A stretch of DNA of 64,000 nucleotides from positions 141,305,369 to 141,369,368 of the forward strand of contig OY755039.1 in NCBI GenBank assembly GCA_963576565.1, read 5' to 3'. Under the pieces are notes generated by a model. The model did not search any database, was not told the DNA's origin, and was given only the letters and a program-made list of their open reading frames with translations. Position numbers and translations under genes: made by a program. The stretch is from Aspidapion aeneum. Lineage: Eukaryota > Arthropoda > Insecta > Coleoptera > Brentidae. Shown piece by piece: positions 34,479 to 45,339 of the stretch (the stretch's first letter is position 1; each line of letters starts with the position of its first letter).

Positions 34479-35526
34479 AGAGACTCATGTTACCTTTGTG
34501 GACCTACAAAAAGCATATGATACCGTTCCAGTAGAAAAATTATGGACGGTGTTGGAACAAACTAATATCAATCATACATACATAAAAGCGATAAAAGAAC
34601 TATACAAAGGGTCAAAATCTAAAATTAAAATTGGAAATCGACTTTCAAAAGAATTCCTGGTAACAAAAGGCTTAAGACAGGGATGTTGTATCTCTCCAAC
34701 TCTTTTTAAAATATATATCGCAGTGGCTCTAAAAAACTGGAAACGTAAAGTGCACGGCATGGGAATACAACTTAACGACCGATTTACTATATACACACTA
34801 CAGTTTGCTGACGACCAAGTAATTGTAGCTAATGATAAAGAAGACATGGAGTATATGATGAGAAAGTTAACGGAAGAATACCAAAAGTGGGGACTAACAG
34901 TGAACGTGGACAAGACACAGTACTTATGTATTGGAAACGAATCCAGTGAGTTAGAACTAGACAATGGACAAACAATATCTCCATGCAATAAGTATGTATA
35001 CTTGGGTGTCACATTTGATAAGACAGGAACAGACTGTAAAGAATTGGAAAAAAGAATAGTAAAAGCAAAAAAGGTTATTGGATGTCTTAACAGTATTTTA
35101 TGGAGCAGAGAATTGAAAAAGAATGTAAAATTTAACATATATGAAACAATGGTAAAAAGCACGCTGTTGTATGGAATAGCGACTTGTCGCGTAACAGAAA
35201 AATACAAAACAAAAATGGAAAGTGTCGAAATGGATGCAATAAGAAGATCAATGAGAATATCTAGATTAGATCACATAAGAAATGAGATCATAAAAGAAAG
35301 AATGGGAATCGAGGGAAGCATAACGGATGACATCACTAAAAGGCAATTTATATGGTACGGCCATGTACAACGGATACCAGTAGGGCGCAGAAAAAGAGGA
35401 CGTCCTAAACTAGAATGGCAACAGTCAATCCAAAGATCAATGAGTCAAAAGAATCTGACAGAAGATGATTGTCAGGATCGAAGGAGGTGGAGAATAGGCG
35501 TCGGACAACGTAGAAAAACGTTCTAA
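34479..35526 (+). pseudogene. LINE reverse transcriptase, 5'-truncated but open frame
   Basis: About 348 codons without interruption. It begins within the RT palm at ETHVTFVDLQKAYDTVPVEK (catalytic Asp region), continues with LRQGCCISPTLFKIYI and the FADD box (34804-34815), and then NVDKTQYLCIGN. The thumb and C-terminal region contains SRLDHIRNEIIKERMGIEG and RKRGRPKLEWQQS. The endonuclease and RT N-terminus are lost, so it cannot mobilise itself. The ATG at 34426 lies in array DNA and is not a real start. The open frame suggests a fairly recent insertion. Same family as 25354-26174. Confidence 0.88.
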
Positions 35527-35544
35527 ACCGATATAGTAGTAGTA
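34479..35544 (+). mobile_element. 5'-truncated LINE with 11-bp target duplication
   Basis: Flanked by GTATTAAGTAT on both sides (34468-34478 and 35545-35555), and ends in an ATAGTAGTAGTAG tail. Array units elsewhere (for example near 32963) show the empty site. The encoded frame is open from the truncation point to the stop at 35524-35526. Confidence 0.92.
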
Positions 35545-35759
35545 GTATTAAGTATTCCTTCTATAAAGTTTGCTGATATTTAAAAAGTAAGTATTTTAAA
35601 CAATTCAGCTACAGTTTAATCTTGAGGTGAAATAAATAAATATTTTGATTTAAAAAAATAAGTGGAAGTTGAAGAATATAAGTTTTTTGATATAGAATGT
35701 TATGTGGAACTTGCTTTCGGCAAAATTCTTTTACTTTTACATTAGAACGATTCTTATTG

Positions 35760-35945
35760 CAGTGGCGCACCCAGGAATATGTCTTGGGGGGGGGGCGAGG
35801 CCTCTTGGAAGGGGGGCCCGAACCCTCATGATGTCGAATTTTAAGATATTTTTTGTGTTTTTTAATGAAATATGTGCAAAATATGTAAAAAAATCTAAGG
35901 CGTGGGGGGGCCCGGGCCCCGCCCCCCCCCTTGGGTGCGCCCATG
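35760..35945. mobile_element. hAT-type MITE with G/C tracts
   Basis: Ends CAGTGGCGCACCCAGG and near-complement (CATGGGCGCACCCAAGG), flanked by CTTATTG (35753-35759 and 35946-35952). Array units without it read GATTCTTATTATTGTGATAT. Same G-run/C-run layout as the other hAT MITEs here. Confidence 0.82.
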
Positions 35946-36189
35946 CTTATTGTGATATAGATATTTGGAACATTAGTGTTTTAAGTTTTTCTTTTATAAA
36001 GGTTGCTGATAATTAAAAAGTACGTATTTTAAGCAATTTTAATTATTATGGATTAGCAAAAAGTTATTTAGACAAAACTTCGAAATCTATTATTATTATC
36101 GGAACAAAATAAAATCAGAAAATATTCGGAATTAATAAACAGATTTATTTTTATATCATTTGCTGTAGAAACTTTAAGGACGGTGATGA

Positions 36190-36357
36190 GGCAAGAAAAA
36201 TATTTTAGAAATAAGTGCAAAATTACCAGTAAAAGAATCACAAAATTATATTATCCAAAGAGTAAGCTTGGGAGTACAACGGGGAAATGGGGCATCGGTT
36301 TTAGGCACAATGAAAGAAGAACCTGGATTAGACAAAAAATTTTATTTTAAAACATAA
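36190..36357 (+). pseudogene. Unidentified protein-coding remnant
   Basis: A 55-codon frame reads LEISAKLPVKESQNYIIQRV, then SLGVQRGNGASVLGT and FYFKT before a TAA at 36355-36357. The composition looks like real protein rather than AT-rich chance. Just upstream another frame reads KDGDEARKIF then stop, which would join by a one-base frameshift near 36207. An acceptor-like ATCATTTGCTGTAG precedes it at about 36172. I cannot name the family; it could be a retropseudogene end or a decayed last exon. Confidence 0.45.
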
Positions 36358-36756
36358 AAGTTAACTTTTATTTTTATTATTTTTATTTTATTTAAGTTAA
36401 TATCGAACTAATAAAAAGAAGTGATTTGTATTAATTATATAAAACTCGATTTAAAAAGTCTTTAAAAATCATGAAATTTATCTACAGTTTGGTCTTGATT
36501 TAAATTAAATAAATATTTTGATTTAACAGTAGAGTGGAAGTTGAATAATATACGTTTTTTGATATGAATCTCGTGTTAAATTGCTTTTGGTGAAATTCTT
36601 TTACTTTTATATCAGAATGATTTAATTTATGTTAACATCATAGAACCAGAATATTTCAGAAGCTAATTAAGCAGTATTTATAGCAGTTTCAGGATAGCTA
36701 AAATTTTATAGCTTATTTATTTTTAAAATATCTCTAAATACGCGTCTATTAGAAAT

Positions 36757-37110
36757 TTTAGTGACTGGATTTTTTTACGGATCACTGTCGACTAGGAGTA
36801 CCCATGCACGGAATGGGAATAACAGAAGAGACCAAATGTAGACTCTGTATGGAGGATGACGAAACAGTTAGACATGTACTGTGCGAATGTGTTTTGACGT
36901 AAACGTGCAATACGTTTACGTAAAAACACTCTCGGTAAACCTCAGATTGATTCAGAAGATGTGAACAGTGTCTCACCCAAACTGATAGCTAACCTTTTTG
37001 AAGGATTAGGCATACAGTGGTGAGAAACCACTCAAAAGTGAGCCACAATAGACTCACTAGTGGTCGCAGTGCAAGGGCTGCAAGGCCCACTCACATATGA
37101 ATCATCATCA
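36757..37110 (+). pseudogene. LINE 3' end fragment
   Basis: Reads FFTDHCRLGVPMHGMGI, then EETKCRLCMEDDETVRHVLC with the CxxC...HxxxC zinc-knuckle spacing of R1/I-like LINEs, then decays through frameshifts. Ends with the same tail as 23786 and 24560 (ATTAGGCATACAGTGG, then ATC repeats at 37097-37107). Confidence 0.75.
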
Positions 37111-37186
37111 ACATTAGAAATTTAGAAAATAAAGAGTGCTACTTTTATTTCTTGACCACCTTTGAATAACCACCCAAGAGATGTCG

Positions 37187-37354
37187 TAGTGTACTTAGAA
37201 AAAAGCTTTGGGGGGGGGGGGGCGAAACCGTTTTGAGGGGCCCGAGACCCCATAAAGCCATATTTAAGGCTATTTTATGTTTTTATTTATAAAATATGTG
37301 GAAAATATCTAAAAAAAAATTAGCTTCGGGGGGGGGGCGTTATATACGCCACTG
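37187..37354. mobile_element. Decayed hAT-type MITE
   Basis: Relative of 6401-6596: it shares AGAAAAAAG before a long G run, a CATAAAGCC...TGTGGAAAATAT middle and right end TATATACGCCACTG. The left end is mutated (TAGTGTACTTAG) and no clear target duplication remains. Confidence 0.65.
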
Positions 37355-37445
37355 CAAAGCATTCATGAATCATCACTTATTTTAAGAGGGTGAATTTTAA
37401 GATAAAAATAAAATAGGGGTGCATTTGAGGTTGCATTTCTAATAT

Positions 37446-38129
37446 ACAGGGTGTCATTAAAAGTTTGTAACAAACTTTGACAGGTGATAGTACACATAAA
37501 AATAAGAAAAAAAGTTCATATGAACATAGGTCCTAAAATGCATAGTAGGGGAGCTACGGGCACCAAAAGGGTTAATATCGAAAATGGTTTTTTTTATACA
37601 GCAACTTTAAAAAGCTATGGAATTTTACAAAAAATTGCAAATGTTAATTAATTTTGACCCTTCACATTGTGCTAAGGTAAAAAAATAATTACTTTTGGTA
37701 GGGGTGGGGGGTTGTTTTAACAAGAATTTTTTTTGTATTGCGTTTTTTTACATTTTGAGTCCATTTTTGAAAACTACTCCCTTTTTTAAGTAAAAAAGGT
37801 ACTCTTGTCCAAAGTCGCCCAGAGCAACGGTTTACGAGATAATTGATTGTAAAAGTTATCCTGTTTATGGGAGGTACTTATTTTTTTTTCGGATTTTATT
37901 TTTTTACATTCTAAGTGCATTTTGGAAATCTTCTCACCTTTTTACGTCGAAAAGGTTCTCTACTCCAAAAAACCATTATAAAAAAAACCATTTTCGATAT
38001 TAACGCTTTTGGTGCCCGTAGCTCCCCTACTATGCATTTTAGGACCTATGTTCATATCAACTTTTTTTCTTATTTTTATGTGTACTATCACCTGTCAAAG
38101 TTTGTTACAAACTTTTAATGACACCCTGT
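37446..38129. mobile_element. 684-bp foldback element, ACAGGGTGTCATT ends
   Basis: Both ends read ACAGGGTGTCATTAAAAGTT inward. The arms pair for about 150 bases, through TTTGTTACAAAC/GTTTGTAACAAA, CACCTGTCAAAG and a GCTCCCCTAC block. The middle carries a CGCCCAGAGCAACGGTT module that recurs near 39121 and 39410. No coding. Confidence 0.88.
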
Positions 38130-38194
38130 ATAGAGTGTTCTGGTCTTCTCTGGGTTTGGCAATTGTAATTTTAATATTCTGGGTCGCGAAAATT

Positions 38195-38405
38195 TCTTTG
38201 AAAAAATTGTTTGAAAACATTTTTTCTTCAAGCGTAAAATTATTCGAAAACATTTTCTTCAATCGAAAATTCGTTCAAAAACATTTTCTTCGAACGGAAA
38301 TGTGTTCGAAAACATTTTCTTCGAACGGAATTTGTTCGAAAAAATTTTCTTCAAATGAAAATTTGTGCAAAAACATTTTCTTCGAAAACAATTTTTTCAA
38401 GAAAA
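38195..38405. repeat. ~31-bp tandem repeats with TTCGAA palindromes
   Basis: Six to seven diverged copies of a unit like AAAACATTTTCTTCGAACGG plus TTTGTTCG, spaced about 30-31 bases. The open frame through them (38009-38434) is repeat-driven. At 38530-38570 the complement of TGTCCCAAATTAGATATTTT marks another ACAGGGTGTC-family end. Confidence 0.75.
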
Positions 38406-38729
38406 AAGTTCTAGACTTGGCTTGCCAAACTTAACACAACTCATATAGTTCGACTAAGGGGTCTCTTTCTAACATATTTTTTCAAAAAAAAACTTCTCTG
38501 ACTTCTTTTCCGGGATTCTAAGAAACACCTGAAATCCCTAAAAATATCTAATTTGGGACACTCGGTACCTTACTTGCAAATTCACCCTTATTTTAATTAT
38601 AAAATTCACCCTCTGATTCACCCCAGATTCATCTTTGGGGTGGTCGATTTGTAAAGGGATAAAAGTGAGGCTTTTCATTCCAAAGCTAAAACTAGAGTCC
38701 CTGTATGTTGACATATTTGGATATATTAA

Positions 38730-39700
38730 TATACAGAGTGTCCCAGAACTAATGGTACATGGTTAAACTGTAGATTCCTTGGGCCAAAATATTACGATTT
38801 AGCCATACTTACCTTAGTCCAAAAGTTCGTATTAACCGAGATACAGGGTGTTAAACTTTATTTTTTCAATACGTTTTTCTTTAATAACTTTTTTACTAAT
38901 TAATATTTTTGCAAAAACTAACCAGAGTGTAAGTTTTTTTAAAATTGGCAAGACGATTCCGTTGAAAAATTTGATGTAAAGTGTACAGGGTGTTCCTTGG
39001 ACCACTACCATTGCATAAAAATCAGTATATTTTTTGTGTGCCTCAGTGTATACCAGTTTTTATGTAAAATAATGGTTTTCCCATCCTTTTTATGTAAAAA
39101 AGTTATACTATTTTAAAGTCGCTCAGAGCAACGGTTATTGAGTTTTTTGCATTAAAAGTTTTTATTGCATGTGAGTAATCTGCCTAATTTATGTATGATA
39201 CTTTCTTCAATTCTTTCTACTAATTAATAATTTTGCACAAGAAATTGGGTTTGGTGATTTTTGGGGTAATTTTGGTTTAAAAAAAAAATATACAGGGTGT
39301 TCTCTGGCTCGGTACCGTTACATTAAAATAGGTCTAACTTTTTTGTTCCTCGGTGTATACAAGATTCTATAAAAAACATTTTAAGTGAAAAAGTTATAGC
39401 GTTTAGATGTCGCTTAGAGCAACGGTTTTCAGGATATTTAAATTATAAGTTTTTATTGTATGCGTAAAAGATTTTTGATTAAATTCTTACCTACTTCATA
39501 CATATTAGCTATAATCAATAATTTTTTATAGCATTTTAAGATTGGATGTTTTCTTAAGAAATATTAAATTAAAAAATATACACAAAATGGTTCTTGAATT
39601 ATCAAAAGTGTGTTAAAACAAAAGTTATTGTCCGTTATTGCAACTCTGTAGAGCGATGTTTTTAATGAGGAACAAAAACTTCTTCGTATTAGTGTGGTAA
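38730..39700. repeat. Diverged tandem modules starting ACAGGGTGTT
   Basis: ACAGGGTGTT starts occur at 38841, 38985 and 39294, with a variant ACAGAGTGTCCC at 38733. The last two head units of about 309 bases that share a GTGCCTC/GTTCCTC-GGTGTATAC block, a TTATA...AGTCGCTCAGAGCAACGG block and a TTTTTATTG tail. They look like successive foldback-element arms. Non-coding. Confidence 0.65.
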
Positions 39701-39852
39701 AAATGGTAAGTACGTATACTTTATTAATGCAACTATTTTTTTATTGATTAAAAAGGAAATGTTATCCGCTTGCAAAAAGGAATTTTAGAGTATTTTTAAA
39801 AAAGTTGACCGTTTTCGAGTTATTAGCAAAAAACCATCAAAAACCACATTTA

Positions 39853-39983
39853 ACACCCGGTTCCCATCTACGACTTTCTCGTAGGTGCCCGCTCACGCGT
39901 CACATGATCTCAATATGAATTGTTATGACAGTCATATGACGCGTCCGCGGGCACGCACGAGAAAGTCATAGGTGGGAACCGGG
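39853..39983. mobile_element. 131-bp foldback MITE with TTTAA target duplication
   Basis: CACCCGGTTCCCATCTACGA on the left pairs with its near-complement on the right. GACTTTCTCG pairs with CGAGAAAGTC, and GTGCCCGC with GCGGGCAC. Flanked by TTTAA on both sides (39848-39852 and 39984-39988). Confidence 0.8.
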
Positions 39984-40059
39984 TTTAAGGGGGGGAACCC
40001 CCCCCTGCCAGGGTTGGGGGGGTGGTTCCCTTTTGTAAAATATTCGGGCGAGTCTTATG

Positions 40060-41042
40060 TAGGGTTACCAGATGAAAACGTCTCTAACCAGGACCAGCCG
40101 TCAAAAAAATCCGGACAAAATCCGGACGTCAAAATTTTTTCGAGGCCACACACAAAAAATCAACTTGTTTTTTTATTAAAACAATAACTAATAAATAACA
40201 TAATATACCTACTATTTTATAGGTACTTTTCACTGCTTTATATTTTATTCAACAGCGTTGAATTTTTAGGCAGAAGTACAAAATCGTAAAATACTATTTA
40301 TACCAGCTTTCATAAATAGTATTCCTTTTACAGAAGATAAAAGCAGCCTATTTCTTTCTTTGGTCCACTGGGTAGAAATTCTTGCATTAAAATATTTTGC
40401 CCATTTTTCGTGGGTAGGCAGATTGTGGTCATCAGAAGTAGAATTGTCTGATATGTACTTTTTTAGATTACAAACTTCATCAAAAAAATTGTGTGTGCTT
40501 AAGACGACACGGCAGAAGTGTAAACTTCAACAAGGCGAAATTAATAATACTACTTTAAGCGGGGTCTTCATATAACGTTTTACCTTACGTCTTGCCTGTC
40601 AGTCAAAAGGGTCAAGTATGACGGTTGAAAGACTAGCGTAGACACTTGATAGTTTTAACGTACGTTTTTAGATCAGTTTTTGATACAAAACGATGGTTTT
40701 ATTGGAAAACAATGCGTGATCCGGTCAGTTCTCTAGGCGGTCTTCCGTCTTAAATCAGTTCAAGTAAAACGTCCGTTTTTCCGTCTACACACAAGTTTTA
40801 CTTGATGCGTTTTGACTGAACAGGCAAGATGTAAGGTAAAACGTTATGTGAAGACCCCGCTTAAAGGTGAATTCACACTGCTAAATTTATCGACGATTAT
40901 TGTTTACTTACATTTTTTGAAACTAGTTTATTTTGCATTATTTGATGTTTATAAAGGCGGCTACTTTAAAATCCGGACGTTTATGAAAAATCCGCCCGGA
41001 CCCACCCTGACGTAGTAAAAATCCGGACGTCTGGTAACCCTA
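40060..41042. mobile_element. hAT-type element (TAGGGTTACCAG ends), copy 1
   Basis: Ends TAGGGTTACCAG and complement, flanked by GTCTTATG (40052-40059 and 41043-41050). A second copy at 52152-53170 has its own, different 8-bp duplication, so both are independent insertions. On the minus strand around 40260-40530 it keeps a damaged piece of hAT transposase C-terminus, better preserved in copy 2. A TTAA-flanked foldback (40559-40860) is nested inside. TCCGGACG-rich subterminal repeats lie near both ends. Confidence 0.88.
40559..40860. mobile_element. 302-bp TTAA-target foldback nested in hAT element, copy 1
   Basis: Ends GCGGGGTCTTCAYATAACG, flanked by TTAA at 40555-40558 and 40861-40864. The arms pair for about 45 bases through GTTTTACCTTAC and TCTTGCCTGT. 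piggyBac-like target choice, but no transposase. Confidence 0.8.
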
Positions 41043-41118
41043 GTCTTATGTCTATCCATACCAAGTGTGTTGCTTCTATCATTAAACGTAACATCGGACC
41101 CCGTAAGGCCTGAACTAT

Positions 41119-41598
41119 ACAGGGTGTCCCATAACTTAGGGGCCATAGTGCAGCAGGTGATAGAGGAGGTTATTTCCGAGAAAAAAGTTTATATAGCATG
41201 GGGGTCAACACACATCTGTTTTTAAGATATAGGATTTTTAAAGTTTGAGGGGTGGGTGGAAAAGGGGTTTTAGAAAAAAACAATCTGCCACAGCCAGCTA
41301 AATACTCAGCTAATTGTGATTCAAAACCGTGTAATTCTTTTTTTTGATAAAATTACAAGTTGAGAAGATACAGGCTGTCAAAATAACCTCCAAAAATGTA
41401 TAAAAAAAAATTTTTTAGTCAAATTTTATATTTTTATTGCGTTTTTTAAAAAAGTTATTATCAAAAAAGTTTAAAAAATCGCAACTTTGAAGCTCTGTAT
41501 CTGACAAAGGAAGAATTTTTGACCCATGCATTATAGGAACTTTTTTATCAGACATGACCTCCTCTATCACCTGGCCCCTAAGTTATGGGACACCCTGT
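41119..41598. mobile_element. 480-bp foldback element, ACAGGGTGTCCCATAACTTA ends
   Basis: Complete element: both ends read ACAGGGTGTCCCATAACTTA inward, then AGGGGCC and a block related to TGATAGAGGAGGT (right arm GACCTCCTCTATCACCTGG). A truncated relative is at 10491-10790. Flanks are TA-rich. Confidence 0.88.
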
Positions 41599-42036
41599 AT
41601 ATCCCAAAAACAAAATTCGAGTCCTACAGAGGAGTCTAAAATATTAAAAATTAAAAGATTTAAAAACTGTCGAATTTTTACACCATTTGACCCTATATGG
41701 AAACTAACTTAAACATTGTGGAACAAAAATATACATACTTTTCATAGCTTTACTTTAAGCTTAAAACACATTTTATTTTTAAAATATAATTAAAAAACAC
41801 TAATCTGTTAAATTAATTAGCTAAATATACGTATCTTGATGAGTCATTCTCGTGAAAAATTACTAAAATAGTCATTGTTAATTAACTAAAAAAACAAAAT
41901 TATACCATATTTATCTACCCACACCTGTTAACGACGTTTAAAAAATTGTCACACTTTAGTTTGAATCATTTTATAGTATTTGTGAAAGTTGCGGTTTTTT
42001 AAAACAACAAAAATGCGAATTTTACCGATATTTATT
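41599..42036. other. AT-rich non-coding DNA
   Basis: No gene or element boundary recognised. Confidence 0.35.
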
Positions 42037-42139
42037 AGGGACTTATTGCAATAGTGCCAGGCACTAATTGTGCCGGGCTTTATATTGACAGTTGCGCATT
42101 ATGAGAACAGCTGTCTTCTATCAAAATTAGGCCTTTGTG

Positions 42140-43561
42140 CGCAGCCAACGATAAAGACCGGCCATGGCGCGTTATAAGCAAGTCGGCGGTCACGTGGTCT
42201 TAGGAGTCCCAGGATTCTTATTGTATTGCTTAATATATTATATGTTTTTACACAATTTAAATAAATTAACAAAACATTTTTGTTCTTTTATAGGCAAAAA
42301 TTGAAAAAAATATTTTGCTGATATATGTGTTTATTATGGATAAAAGAACTGAATCTATTAAATAAAAAATTATACAAAATTTGCAATCTAATATCTTCAG
42401 GTACATATATTAAGTACATAATATCGTTAGTAACTTCAAATCTATACAAGTCTTTCAAAATTGGACATATCACACCTAAGCTTTTAGTTTTTTAATTTTT
42501 CTTTGACTGTCATCATCTTTGAGTTCTTATTCAAAGATTTATTAGCAGACACTAAATCATTGTGCTTTTTAATAAAATTATTTCAAAAAACTTTACATGC
42601 CCTTAAACTAATTTTTTCAAGCTTTGACAATAGTTTTTTCTCCACAAAAACACTCGCTAGAGTTATCTGAAGAAAAATTTTCAATATAAAACATTTCACA
42701 ATAATTTATTAAAAAGAAACAAGTGATTTTGTGAATAAGTGAGATGGTTTTCCCGTTCAATGAACTGAATGTAGTGGTCGTCAATAATTTTTTGAAAAAT
42801 TATCCAGCACAAAGTTTAATATCTATTTCAATAAAGTGTAAGTTAACTACCAACTCATGTTCTTTTAAAAGCTGTATCTTACTTTTTAAATATTTCACAC
42901 TACCAGAGAGATTACTATCTGTTAACAATATTGTACAAATCAGTTTTTTAATATTGCGAGGGTGCGGAAGACATATTACCTTAGAATTGTAAATTGACGT
43001 GTATGCACTGGATAACTGGATAAACAAAAATGAAGCCAACATTAAAGTGTATCCACCATATCTTCGATTCTCAGTTTACCTTTTCAAGAGACCTAATTGT
43101 TCAATAAGAAATGACAACTGAACACATTTTTCACTTTCACTATCGAAAATGTCACTAAGGATGTCTATTACTTGATCAATCTTATCCAAGATCTTATCTT
43201 TTAAAACTTCTTTCCCGTTATATTAGGTTTCAGTTTTATAGTTGGACCGACAAGGAACAACACTAATTACACGTTCGCGGTTTATCTTATAGGTATTTTC
43301 TTTATAATTTACTCATTAGCCATTAATTATTTTAACGCAGCCCACTACAGTCTTTTTGGTGGGCTGCGTTATTTTAATAACTTTGATAAAATTCACATAA
43401 AATTCGTGCCCGAATTAAAAAAAAATCGACGTAAACAAACATACCAAAACTGAACACACACATGTTTTATAATGACAGCGGGCCGTGAGGCGGTTTTTTT
43501 GTGGGACTCCTACGGTCACGTGATATTTCCGCGCCCGGGCCGGTCTTTCTCGTGGGCTGTG
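42140..43561 (-). mobile_element. P-element-like transposon, internally decayed, copy 1 (empty BEL site)
   Basis: Ends CGCAGCCAACGATAAAGACC and CACAGCCCACGAGAAAGACC are flanked by CCTTTGTG (42132-42139) and CCTTTATG (43562-43569), a 7/8 match to the 8-bp duplication P-type elements make. The arms also contain CGGTCACGTG. Minus-strand remnants of a P/THAP9-like transposase lie inside. The copy at 54449-62989 is the same element with a BEL insertion; the corresponding empty site here is CTTTC at 42452-42456. Confidence 0.8.
42288..43230 (-). pseudogene. P/THAP9-like transposase remnant
   Basis: Reading right to left on the minus strand: VIDILSDIFDSESEKCVQLS and FLIEQLGLLKR then a stop, then RRYGGYTLMLASFLFIQLSS, VICLPHPRNIKKLI, VKYLKSKIQLLKEHEL, and VNLHFIEIDIKL. 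The order, with LPHPRNIK followed by a pre-catalytic LHFIEIDIK, resembles P-element/THAP9 transposases. The position where an Asp is expected in a DEIYIK-like motif is Ile here. A last frame (42473-42288) ends FSSFIHNKHIYQQN. Several stops; no THAP domain seen. Not functional. Confidence 0.65.
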
Positions 43562-43743
43562 CCTTTATGTATTATAAGAGCCGGAATTAATAGTGACGCC
43601 ACTATTAATGGAAAATCAACGACTGGATTTATAAACTCGACTTTGGTATGTCAATTTTGAAAGATCAACTGTCAGTTTTTAATGCGAAACTGTCAATATA
43701 GTGCCCGGCACAATGTGTGCCTGGCTTTATTGCAATAGTTCCT

Positions 43744-44005
43744 ATTATTACCCCAAATTTATTTTGTTATTTTATAACAATATTTTCATTGTAAAAATTT
43801 CGTGTGAATACAAAAGTTACATAATTTTTGTTCACGGTTGTTATAATATTTATTAAAAATTGGTATGTAATACTTAGGTAAGGCTAATAATAATAATAAT
43901 AATAATTTTTTACCTTCCTACAACGCGGTAAAGGTTTTGTTTTTAATGGAAAAAAATTGTGATAACGCCGCACAGTGGTTCAAAACCCCCTAAAATGTCG
44001 CATTG
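43744..44005. other. AT-rich spacer with (TAA)n
   Basis: Contains a short (TAA)n microsatellite near 43886-43905 and a TACCTTCCTACAACGCGG string resembling repeats at 28544 and 48653. Confidence 0.4.
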
Positions 44006-45339
44006 TGCACAGTGTGCCTGAATGAAGTATAGGCAAAGAAAATATATCAACAAGAAGCGACAAAACCTAAATGACAGTAATGCAGTACTATTACACTCAA
44101 AGAAAAAACTGTGCAATTTTTGTTTTACACGAAAAAAAAAACAAATTCAAAACTTTACTAACAAAAATATTGTCAGGAATCCCTGTAATTTACTTTGTTT
44201 GAATGGTAACAATTGACTTCTATGCATGTTTCACTTTGGCCTATTTGTTATCCCTTTTAACCCCATTTCTAAGATGTAAGGAGTTTGAAAAGAGAATAAG
44301 GTTTGTACCGGTATTTATAATGTGCGTCTTCAGCTCACCAAAGGCACGAGCCGCGGCTGACTCCAAAACATTTTATCCGACTAATCCATTTCTCTAGTGT
44401 CTAGTGGAAATTTTCTTTATGTTGACATGAAAAAAAAAATGGCGATTGCCCCCGCCTGAGACAACTTAATTTATTTCTATATTAGAATTTGTTTTTGGAA
44501 AATTTTCCGTTTTCAAAAGGCACGGAAAAATAACAAAGTGACCGGAAAATCTATTTTTACGGTCCCTTTTTTAAAAATGATCTAAAATATAAGATTACAT
44601 TTAAAAATTAAGCATGAATTAAATGAAATATAGTCAATTATAAATGCAACCTATGGGTTTTTTGATATTTATAAATATAATAGCTTTTGAGTAAGTACTT
44701 TAATATCTACATGTAGAGTTAGAGTAGCATGTTTGCAGTGTTGAATCTCTTTCTAAAAAAAATATTATTTACATGTTGGTTGTGTTTGTGCTGTTTTATA
44801 CCGGTTAAAAAAATACGTACGATACACGATCGGAAACTATCTTTACAGATCTGTAAAATTTGTCTTGTCAATCCCCTTTTTTTCTTTTTCTCATAATTTT
44901 TAAATTTAAAATGGTCGGAAAGAATCTTTAGACAATATAATATTACTAGATATTATTATATTTTTATAAATATTACAATAATTATTGTGTATTTTTTTGT
45001 TATTATTTTTTCTATTTAATTCCGTAAACGATTTTTCTCGATAAAAATATATAACCATTTTTGCAAACAATCAAATAAAAACTTAAAAAGGGTCGATTTT
45101 CTATGACCACAGTTACACAAAATTTTTCTTAGTGTAATATAACTGCACTAGTGTCATTTGGTCCAAGCGTGACGTCACATATTTGTTTCCCATATGAACA
45201 ATGCTTTGAGTGACTATTTCGCTTCTTGTTGATTTGTATGAATATGGCTCTGAACTCAGGAAAGAGTCCATATTCAAAATGTGCAATTAGTTTGGAACCA
45301 TTTTTATGTAATTTATACTTCATTCAGGCACACTGTGTG
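44006..45339. mobile_element. TIR element, CACAGTGTGCCTGAATGAAG ends
   Basis: CACAGTGTGCCTGAATGAAG followed by TATA at the left (44008) is matched by its complement at the right (to 45337). Arms also share ATCAACAAGAAGCGA and CACTCAAAG. Arms diverge by insertions. The interior is AT-rich with no transposase. Target duplication not clear. Confidence 0.65.

Larger units (their letters stand above)
32070..36640. repeat. Tandem array, ~200-255-bp units, interrupted by three insertions
   Basis: Each unit has AATAAGTGSAAGTTG, GAATGTCG, GGTGAAATTCTTTTACTTTT, GATATGGATATTTGGAAC, TTTGCTGATATTTAAAAAG and ATTTTGATTTAACAG. Unit starts are near 32115, 32361, 32578, 32829, 33083, 33310, 34141, 34377 and 35658, with a last partial unit near 36530. 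Some units have an extra head with CTGCAGGAATGCTGCATTTA after a TTCTTTCGTTTCAG-like string (32076, 32554, 33287), so subtypes alternate. Insertions: a foldback (33406-33974), a LINE (34479-35544) and a hAT MITE (35760-35945). Confidence 0.85.
42037..43743. mobile_element. TIR element (AGGGACTTATTGCAATAG ends) carrying a P-like insertion
   Basis: Ends pair for about 65 bases: AGGGACTTATTGCAATAG, then GCCAGGCAC, TTGTGCCGGGC and ATATTGACAGTT. Without the P-like element inside (42140-43561) it would be about 280 bases, the same size as its relative at 46344-46622, so it is a small MITE that was hit. One end of the family also appears near 22268-22310. Target duplication not clear. Confidence 0.75.

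Noticed and set aside
34572..35207. 211-codon minus frame
   Set aside because: Antisense shadow of the LINE reverse transcriptase at 34479-35526.
29028..36640. CRISPR-like repeat-spacer pattern
   Set aside because: Units are directly tandem without unique spacers, and the sequence is eukaryotic.
38009..38434. 141-codon plus frame
   Set aside because: It starts in a foldback arm and runs through 31-base tandem repeats; no protein features beyond the repeat.
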